From Frankia sp. AiPs1 (GTDB taxonomy: Bacteria > Actinomycetota > Actinomycetes > Frankiales > Frankiaceae), in the NCBI RefSeq assembly GCF_023716945.1, contig NZ_JAMQQF010000013.1, forward strand, positions 1-40,564: DNA of 40,564 nucleotides. The letters are read 5' to 3'. Below, piece after piece: positions 32,310 to 40,564 of the stretch; position 1 is the first letter of the stretch; the number at the start of each line of letters is the position of its first letter. The notes beneath the pieces are model-generated. The model searched no databases. It was not told the origin of the DNA and saw only the letters and a list, made by a program, of their open reading frames with translations. The position numbers and the translations under genes were made by a program.

Positions 32310-32421
32310 GGGACGGCAACAATGCGAGACGGCAACAGCGCGGGACGGGCACAGTGCGGGACGGCAACAGTGCGGGACGGCAACAGTGCGGGACGGCAAC
32401 AGTGCGGGACGGCAACAGTGC
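32310..32421. repeat. seven 16-bp tandem repeats upstream of nadE
   Basis: Unit GGGACGGCAACAGTGC, seven copies in register: the first three diverged, the last four identical (32358-32421). A partial eighth unit (GGGATGACC) leads into the gene. It ends 23 bp before the ATG of NAD+ synthetase, within the 449-bp gap to the divergent oxidoreductase gene. Apart from this repeat I see no gene or clear promoter in 31996-32444. Confidence 0.9.
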
Positions 32422-32444
32422 GGGATGACCGGTGCGACGACAGG

Positions 32445-34589
<2,145 letters not shown>

Positions 34590-36331
34590 CCTCCGGCTCC
34601 AGCCTGACCACCGGGTTCGGTGCCTGCGGATCGGCAGGGCTGGTGGGCGAACGGCGGGCGAAGAGGATGGCGAGGCCGGCGGCGGCGGACAGGCCGGCGG
34701 CGGTCAGGTAGGCGACGGTGAACGGGGCGGCGTGCAGCGCGTCGCCGACGATCGCCGAGAGCAGGCTCATCCCGATCACCGCGCCGATCTGGTTGGCGGT
34801 CTGCTGCAGCGAGGTGGCCAGGCCGAAGCTGTCGGCGGCGGCGGCGTTGCCGGTGATCACCAGCAGCGGCGGCTGGGCGTGCCCGAACGCCAGCCCGCTG
34901 ACGATCAGGCCGGCGACGACCACGGGGAGCTGGTGGGCCTGCGTGCCGAGGGCGAGCACGGCCAGGGCGATCGTGTAGACCCCGCCGGCCACGCCCGCGA
35001 GCACCCGCGGCGAGATCCAGGCCCCCAGCCGGCTCGCCGACGGCGCGGCCAGCGCGATCGACAGGGTCCGGGTCATCGTCACCAGCGAGGTGGCCGCGAC
35101 CGACAGCCCGAACACCCCCTCCAGCAGCAGCGGCGTGACCAGGAAGTTACCCATGTGGGCGGCGCCGAGCAGGAACGAACTCGCCCCCGCGGCCCGGATG
35201 TCGCGCTCGACGAGCAGCACCGTCGGGATGACCGGCATGTCGGTGCGCCGCTCGACCACGACCAGCAGCCACAGCAGCAGCGGGACGGCCACGAGCAGGC
35301 CGATCACGATCGGCCGCAGCCCCCAGCCGGCGGCCCGGTTGACCCCGAAGGTCAGCGCGAACGTGGCCGCACCGAGCACCAGCGCGCCGGTCTTGTCCAA
35401 CCTCAGGCTGCGGTTGCCGACGTCGACCGGCAGCACCTTCACCGCGGCGATCAGCGGGACCAGGGCGATCCCGGCCTGCATGACGAACAGCGGCCGCCAC
35501 CCGATCGAGTCGATGACCAGCCCGCCGATCGCCAGCCCGCTCACCGACGCCCCGGACAGCACCCCCGACGCCCAGGCCGACGGCCGCACCCGCTCGTGCG
35601 GCGGGAAGGCGTGGAACAGCATCGCGAACGACGCGGGGATCGTCGCGGCGCCCGCCACCTGCGCCAGTGCGCGGAAGGCGATGAGCGACACCGGGTCCCA
35701 GGCCACCGCGGTCGCCAGCGAGAACACCACGGCGAGCACGGAGCCGACGAGGAACGTGCGCCGGTGCCCGCGGATGTCGCCGACCCGGCCGAGGATCGGC
35801 ATCGCGACCGCCTGCGCGAGCAGCGAGCCGGTCACCGCCCAGGAGATGACGTCGACGCTGCTGTGCAGGTCGCCGGCCACCGTGCGGATCGATACGGACA
35901 GCACGGTCGCCGTGAACGTCGTCGCGAACATCCCCGCGAGGCACGTCAGCAGGATGAGCTGCCGGTCCCGGCGCCCGCTGGCCGGCTCCGACGCCGACTC
36001 CGCGCGGGCGACGCGGCCACCCCTGCCGCCGCTGCCGCTGCCGCCGGCGTGCGTCCGCCCGGCAGACACCCGTCCTAAGGGCGCGTCCTCGGAAGGGTCC
36101 GCGGCCGGTGTCGCCGGCTCGAACGACGGGGGCGATGGTGCGGCCCGCCCCGGGCCCTGGTCCTGCGCAACCACGCTGCTCCCCTCCAGGGCCACGAGCC
36201 AAACCTGCCGATCGTCAACCGTGGTTGTGCCCGGACGCAACCAGTTACCCGGTGGCGTCGCCCGGACGCTCGCCCGGGCGCCAGCGACAGCGACCGCGCC
36301 GGGGCCGGGCCGGAGCCGGGCCGGAGCCGGC

Positions 36332-38842
36332 TCAGAGGACGGTGCAGTCGGCCGTCGCGGTGGTGGGGCGGTGCAGGCTTTCCGCGATTGTGCCGGGGGC
36401 GACGGTTCTCACCGTGGCATCCGTCGGGTCGAACCGGCGGATGAGCACCGGTGCGCTGGTCGAGTCGCCGTACCGGTCGAAGCTGATGTAGCCGTTCGCG
36501 CCGGCGAGGGCGCCATCGCCGCAGGTGCCGTCCAGGCCCGTCTTGATGTTCGCGCGGAGCTGGCCAGGCGGCGGGTTGGTGCGCTCGGCGACGCCGATGG
36601 CCCGGGCGAGGACCGACATTGCATCGAAGGCGACGATCGTGTGCCCGGAGATGAGCCGCTGCGGGGTGCCGCGCACCTGCGCCGCCCACTGCCCGGGTAC
36701 CGGGCTGGCCGGGCCGACCTGCTCCAGGTACGACTGCGTGACGTCGCCAGGCTGGGCGAGGCCGAAGTCGGCGAAGTAGAAGGTGTGGCCGCCCTGGCCG
36801 CTCCACGCGATCTCCCCCGGGTCGGTCTCCAGTTCCATCGCGTCGTCCCCGGAGATGATGGGCAGATGCGGGTCCGCCCTGCCGCAGCCGGAGCCGGCCA
36901 GGGCCTCCAGCAGGATGCTCACGCTCGTGGTCCGGCCGGTGTAGACGAGCAGGTTCGGCCGCTGCGGCCCGGTGCAGCGCGCGCTCAGCGCGTGGCCGAG
37001 GACGCCCGGCACGGTGGGGCCGCCGTCCGCGGCGCTGGTCGACGCCGCCTGCTTCGAGGTGGGGAAGGGCGCGAGGACGGCCGGGGCGGCGTGGGGCAGC
37101 CGGCGCAGCTCGGCGCTGACGTCCTGGGCGAGGTTGTCGCTGTAGTGGTCAGCGCCGGGGGCGTTCGGGTCACCGACCACGCCCGCGGAGACGATCAACG
37201 GCCGGATCGGCACGTCGCCGCGCCCCTCCAGCTTCATGATCTCCGGGATTGCCCGCGCGATGACGCCCGCCTCCCGGCGGTTGGTCGACCCGACCCGGAA
37301 GTACCAGTCGAACGCGCGGCGGGTCTGCCCGGGTGGCCCGACGGGCAGGGTGAAGCCGTCGTCGGAGGCGGTGGACGACACGATGGGGATGTGGGTGGTG
37401 TCGCTGAGCAGCGCCACCGCCTGCCGGGCGGCCGCCGTGCTCTGGAACAGGCCCAGGACCCCGGCGAGGCCCGGGTCGCCGCGGGCCACCGTGTCGATGT
37501 GTTCGGCGACGGTGAGCGCGCCAGCCGACTGCCATCCGACGTTGGCGACCAGGAGCCGGATCCGGGCCCGGGAGCCGGGGGCGTCCGCGGCGGCGTTGAT
37601 CGCCGCCTGGGCGAGCTGCGCCCCGCGCAGCTCGTTGAGGCCCCCCTGCCCGACGGTCGTCGGCGAGTCGGCCTGCACGCCACCGGGTCGGGAGTGCACG
37701 CCGGTCAGCGGGGCCGCGACCACCACCGTGTACACCCCGCCCTTGCCGGCGACGGCGGCGTTCTGGCGACCGATCGTGGTCAGCAGCGCGACGAGGTCGG
37801 GTGAGGTGGAGTCGAAGGTGTACGCGCCGTCGCTGAACCCGATGCACTGTTCGCTGTGGGATCCCACCCACGTCTCCGCGGCCGGCAGCGCGGTCACGGG
37901 GGCGACCGACCGGCAGGCGCGCGACGATCCCGACCGCCCCACCCCGGCGCCGAGCAACGACCCGGCGGCGACGGCGCCGGCGAGGACCGCCGCGCCGATC
38001 ACGTAACGCCGCCGGCGTCGCCACCAGACCGTGGCCGCCGGTGGGACGGGCGAAGTCCGCTCATCGCCACCGACGTCGACAATGGGCTTCGGATCGACCA
38101 GCCCGGCCGAATCGACCAGTCCGGCCGAATCGACCAGCCGGGCCGAATCGACCAGCCGGGCCGAATCGACCAGCCGGGCCGAATCGGCCGGATCGACCGA
38201 ATCGGCCGGATCCAGCGGATCGACCGGCCCGACAAAACGCACGGGATCGTCCTCACCGCCGCGCCGTAGATGGGTCAGCGCGCGCGTGACCTGCGCTTCC
38301 AGGCTGTCGGCGGTGCGGAAGGTACCGACGATCACACCGGCGGAACGTAGCCGCGCCCGGAAAGCGTCGACCAGGTCGAGATTGCGGTCGGTAAGACCGC
38401 GCGGAATCGGGGTGTCCTCGTGCAGCAGGAACAACAGCCGGGGAATCTCGCTCTCGACCGCCGTGAGGAACTCCAGTTCCGTGTAGGAGACGGCCGTCCT
38501 ACGCGGCGGGCCCGCCGTCGGTCTGGATCCCCCGGCCGGATCTTCCTGCGGCGCAACGGTTGCAGACGCGGTGCCCACCGCCGGGGCGTCGTCGTGCAGG
38601 CCGCCCGCCACCAGTGAGCCGTATCGAAAGCCGATGACCCCGATGTACACATCGCATTCGCGGACCTGTTCCTGGCAGAAGGACGCCGGCAGGCTGCTGA
38701 CCGCGGGAAAGTCCTCCATGGAGATGGCGATGTGCCCACTGCGGCGCACGGCGTCCGCCGCCGCCCGCACGAAGGCCCGGTCAGCCGGGTACGTATTCAT
38801 GTCCGACGTATGGCTGACAAAGACCCGAAGCCCGGCGCGCAC
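36332..38842 (-). CDS. transmembrane fusion: DUF4062 (TIR-like) + TM + extracellular PBP-like domain
   Basis: 836 residues from GTG 38842 (GGGGGA upstream); the frame is open to 38950 but without a better start. Residues 1-160 form a DUF4062 domain: RVFVSHTSDMNTYPADRAFVRAAADAVRRSGHIAISMEDF, CQEQVRECDVYIGVIGFRYGSLV, then SYTELEFLTAVESEIPRLLFLLHEDTPIP. A low-complexity linker of DSARLV/DSAGLV repeats follows. After a poly-Arg stop-transfer flank (WWRRRRRYV) comes one membrane segment, VIGAAVLAGAVAAGSLLGAGVG. The last 530 residues resemble a branched-chain amino-acid-type periplasmic binding protein: TVVVAAPLTGVHS, GAQLAQAAINAAADAPG, VAGVLGLFQSTAAARQAVALLS, HIPIVSSTASD, YFRVGSTNRREAG, and FDAMSVLARAIG near the end. 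Poly-Arg before the helix puts the DUF4062 part inside and the binding domain outside: a one-chain receptor. DUF4062 is often seen in conflict or signalling proteins. Function unknown. Confidence 0.82.
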   Translation of the reverse strand: MRAGLRVFVSHTSDMNTYPADRAFVRAAADAVRRSGHIAISMEDFPAVSSLPASFCQEQVRECDVYIGVIGFRYGSLVAGGLHDDAPAVGTASATVAPQEDPAGGSRPTAGPPRRTAVSYTELEFLTAVESEIPRLLFLLHEDTPIPRGLTDRNLDLVDAFRARLRSAGVIVGTFRTADSLEAQVTRALTHLRRGGEDDPVRFVGPVDPLDPADSVDPADSARLVDSARLVDSARLVDSAGLVDSAGLVDPKPIVDVGGDERTSPVPPAATVWWRRRRRYVIGAAVLAGAVAAGSLLGAGVGRSGSSRACRSVAPVTALPAAETWVGSHSEQCIGFSDGAYTFDSTSPDLVALLTTIGRQNAAVAGKGGVYTVVVAAPLTGVHSRPGGVQADSPTTVGQGGLNELRGAQLAQAAINAAADAPGSRARIRLLVANVGWQSAGALTVAEHIDTVARGDPGLAGVLGLFQSTAAARQAVALLSDTTHIPIVSSTASDDGFTLPVGPPGQTRRAFDWYFRVGSTNRREAGVIARAIPEIMKLEGRGDVPIRPLIVSAGVVGDPNAPGADHYSDNLAQDVSAELRRLPHAAPAVLAPFPTSKQAASTSAADGGPTVPGVLGHALSARCTGPQRPNLLVYTGRTTSVSILLEALAGSGCGRADPHLPIISGDDAMELETDPGEIAWSGQGGHTFYFADFGLAQPGDVTQSYLEQVGPASPVPGQWAAQVRGTPQRLISGHTIVAFDAMSVLARAIGVAERTNPPPGQLRANIKTGLDGTCGDGALAGANGYISFDRYGDSTSAPVLIRRFDPTDATVRTVAPGTIAESLHRPTTATADCTVL
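38095..38195. repeat. 18-bp tandem repeats coding the DSARLV linker
   Basis: Five to six copies of an 18-bp unit (ATCGACCAGCCGGGCCGA and variants), in frame, so each encodes six residues (D-S-A-R/G-L-V) of the linker in the DUF4062 fusion. Copy number could vary without breaking the frame. Confidence 0.85.
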
Positions 38843-39138
38843 CACGCTCCCCCGCACGTCGTGGAAAGTACCTGACCGGACTGTACCGAAATTCCGTCCG
38901 CACCCCCTCCCGCAACCCGTCCGCAACCCGATCGAGCGCCGACAATCCACCGAGGCGGCCCGCGAGCTGCTGCGCGGCGAGTGGACCGACGAGATCGTCT
39001 ACGCGTGTACGCACTCGATGCCAGGCCTGGGCCGCCCACCGCTACTTCGACACCCTCGCCGCCCGGCTTCCCCACCACCCGCCGCGCTGGCCGGCTCCGC
39101 TCAGATCTCCGCCCAGATCTCAGCGCTCCCGACGGCGG
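38843..39138. other. intergenic stretch without a clear gene
   Basis: Upstream of the DUF4062 fusion and downstream of the lipoprotein gene. A pair of CAGATCTC words near 39104-39122 is the only structure I see. It may hold the promoter of the fusion gene. Confidence 0.4.
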
Positions 39139-39723
39139 CTACCCGGCGGTGAAGGCCGTGATGTAGGTGCCCGGGTGGGTGGCGCCCGACTGGTCGAGGA
39201 CAGAACCGCCGTCCCAGCTCAGCGGGACCGCGGTGAACGTGTCCGGCGGGGTGACGAGGACGCGCGCGGGGAGGAACGCGCCGCTGTCGCCGGGCTCGGT
39301 GGCCAGGTATGTCAGGTTGGCCCGGGCGTTGGCGCCGGGCGGCAGGTCGATCCGGCCGGGTCGGACGAGCGGCGATCGCACGACGTCGTAGGCCGATCCG
39401 TCGCGGGCGACGAACCGCACCCCGGGGTAGCCGGTCACGGCGCAGCGCCGCGGCGACCGGTTCGTCACGACCAGCGGACGCTGATGCTGCCCGCCGGCCG
39501 CGGCGTCCACCGCACCGAGCGTGACGGCCAGGTCCCCCGCCTCGCACCGCGGGACCGGCGACGTGCCGCTCCCGGCAGCCACCGCCGGCGTCGGAGACGT
39601 CGCGGAGGTCGGGAGCGGGCTCGTGCCGGTGGCGACGGTGGAGCCACCACAGCCGGCGGCGGTCAGCAGGGCGGCCAGCGAGATGGCCACCAGGCCCGGA
39701 CGCCCCCCGGGTTCGCCACGCAT
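39139..39723 (-). CDS. DUF4232 lipoprotein
   Basis: 194 residues from ATG 39723 with GGAGG six bases upstream. The signal peptide RPGLVAISLAALLTAAGCGG has the lipobox TAAGC. A Ser/Thr/Pro linker (TSPLPTSATSPTPAVAAGSG) leads to a DUF4232 domain: CEAGDLAVTLGAVDAAAGGQ, LVVTNRSPRRCAVTGYPGVRFVARDG, then PPGANARANLTYLATEPGD. The two cysteines of the domain probably form a disulfide. It is exported and membrane-anchored. Function is unknown. It stands alone between the fusion receptor and a GGDEF gene on the same strand. Confidence 0.85.
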   Translation of the reverse strand: MRGEPGGRPGLVAISLAALLTAAGCGGSTVATGTSPLPTSATSPTPAVAAGSGTSPVPRCEAGDLAVTLGAVDAAAGGQHQRPLVVTNRSPRRCAVTGYPGVRFVARDGSAYDVVRSPLVRPGRIDLPPGANARANLTYLATEPGDSGAFLPARVLVTPPDTFTAVPLSWDGGSVLDQSGATHPGTYITAFTAG

Positions 39724-39962
39724 GTCGTACCTCCGCACTCGCCAGTCCGAACTTCGTCGATGGCCTCCCCCGCGCGGGGTCCACCGTGTCCGGGCCCCGC
39801 CGGAAAGTGACTGTATCGACGGGTCCTTCCGGGGAATCCTTCGGGTCACCAGACGGAGGCAGCGGGCGGCCCGGATATCCAGCGACCCCACCGGCCACCC
39901 GATGCCGAAGGTCCCCGTGGGCCGAGAACCGGAGCAGTTGCTGACGAGATCATCGACGCCGG

Positions 39963-40564
39963 TCAGAGCGCCCCGGCCGGACCGGGATCCGAGGGGGCGG
40001 CTTCGGCGTGCGCCAGCGGGCCGAGTCGGGGCCGGCGGCGGGTGGGCTGGGTGCGCAGGGACTCGTCGAACAGGATGCGGCGGTGGCGGCCCTGGCGCTT
40101 GGCGGCGTACATGGCGATGTCGGCGGCGTGCAGGATCTCGCGGGGGTCGCTCAGCCCGGGGCCGGACACGGCGACGCCGACGCTGGAGGTGACCCGCGGG
40201 CCGCCGTCGGGCGAGCGCACGGCGGCGGTCTCGACGATCCGGTCGGCGATGCCGATGACGGCGTCCGACGAGGTGATCCCCGCGCAGAGCACGGCGAACT
40301 CGTCGCCGGCGAGGCGGGCGACGGTGTCGCCGGGACGGACCGCGCGCCGCAACCGTGCCGCCACGTCGCGCAGCACCCAGTCACCCGCCTGGTGGCCCAC
40401 CGAGTCGTTGACGGCCTTGAAACCGTCGAGATCGACGAAGAGCAGGCCCACCCGCTGCTGCCACCCGTCGGCCTCGGCCTGGGCGAGCGCCCGCCCGAGC
40501 CGGTCGAGGAACGACATCCGGTTCGGCAGCCCGGTGAGCCCGTCGCGCAGCGCACGGCGGCGGG
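39963..40564 (-). CDS. GGDEF-domain protein (diguanylate cyclase), C-terminal part, runs off right edge
   Basis: The last 200 codons of a larger gene; the frame is open to the window edge. Sequence: RRALRDGLTGLPNRMSFLDRL (the D-x-L-T-G-L-P-N-R start of GGDEF), VGLLFVDLDGFKAVNDSVGHQAGDWVL (metal site), RPGDTVARLAGDEFAVL, SSVGVAVSGPG, and AADIAMYAAKRQGR. The signature is AGDEF, which is usually active, and an RxxD inhibitory site (RPGD) stands five residues before it. It should make cyclic di-GMP. No EAL domain follows; the tail after the GGDEF domain is short. Sensor domains would lie outside the window. Confidence 0.92.
   Translation of the reverse strand, partial: RRRALRDGLTGLPNRMSFLDRLGRALAQAEADGWQQRVGLLFVDLDGFKAVNDSVGHQAGDWVLRDVAARLRRAVRPGDTVARLAGDEFAVLCAGITSSDAVIGIADRIVETAAVRSPDGGPRVTSSVGVAVSGPGLSDPREILHAADIAMYAAKRQGRHRRILFDESLRTQPTRRRPRLGPLAHAEAAPSDPGPAGAL

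Noticed and set aside
32310-32421. CRISPR array
   Set aside because: The 16-bp units are contiguous with no spacers and no cas genes nearby; a simple tandem repeat.
35090-37804. 904-codon + strand frame over the MFS and DUF4062 genes
   Set aside because: It crosses two well-supported minus-strand genes and their intergenic gap; low-complexity shadow.

Overview
The window is high-GC DNA with strong G/C preference at third codon positions, many GTG and TTG starts, proline-rich serine/threonine kinase linkers, DUF4232- and DUF732-like lipoproteins, a very large single-chain pyruvate:ferredoxin oxidoreductase and a glutamine-dependent NAD+ synthetase. This fits a filamentous actinobacterium, and the combination is Frankia-like. 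The genus is an inference; no rRNA gene or marker is present to prove it.

Layout. 1-8.2 kb is chromosomal: a chimeric GlxA/HD open frame, a DHA2 MFS exporter with a divergent TetR regulator and a palindromic operator, a membrane Ser/Thr kinase, a CDF metal transporter, a second TetR regulator and a small lipoprotein. At 8262 a Sir2-family NAD-dependent deacylase gene begins, but it is cut at 8726 by a mobile element of about 14.13 kb. The second half of the gene resumes at 22861 in perfect frame. Joining the halves across the shared 5-bp core TCCAC restores a 297-residue Sir2 protein.

The element (8727-22860) carries a large serine recombinase at its right end. Its joined ends recreate a dyad attP (arms GTTACTA / TAGTAAC). 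It has a left arm of small DNA-binding proteins, a central cargo block, a leftward operon around a lone HK97-type major capsid protein, and a second cargo and regulatory region. The cargo block holds an XRE-TPR regulator, a micro-ORF, an RsbW-like ATPase, an unknown protein, a GRDP-like protein and an APH-fold kinase. No terminase, portal, protease or tail gene is visible. This resembles the small phiRv1-type prophage-like elements or phage satellites of actinobacteria more than a complete prophage.

23.3-28.2 kb is chromosomal again: an FAD/NAD(P)-binding protein, then a decayed polymorphic-toxin locus (a HEAT-repeat gene interrupted by an in-frame TGA, next to an Rhs/YD-repeat remnant), then a nitrobindin-like beta-barrel protein. 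28.4-34.6 kb holds core metabolism: pyruvate:ferredoxin oxidoreductase and, divergently, NAD+ synthetase, with a 16-bp tandem repeat between them. 34.5-40.5 kb holds an MFS transporter, an unusual receptor-like fusion (DUF4062/TIR-like domain, one membrane segment, extracellular periplasmic-binding-protein domain), a DUF4232 lipoprotein and the end of a GGDEF protein that runs off the window.

The two most notable systems are the element whose excision would rebuild a Sir2 gene, with its uncharacterised regulator/ATPase/kinase cargo, and the transmembrane DUF4062-PBP fusion.
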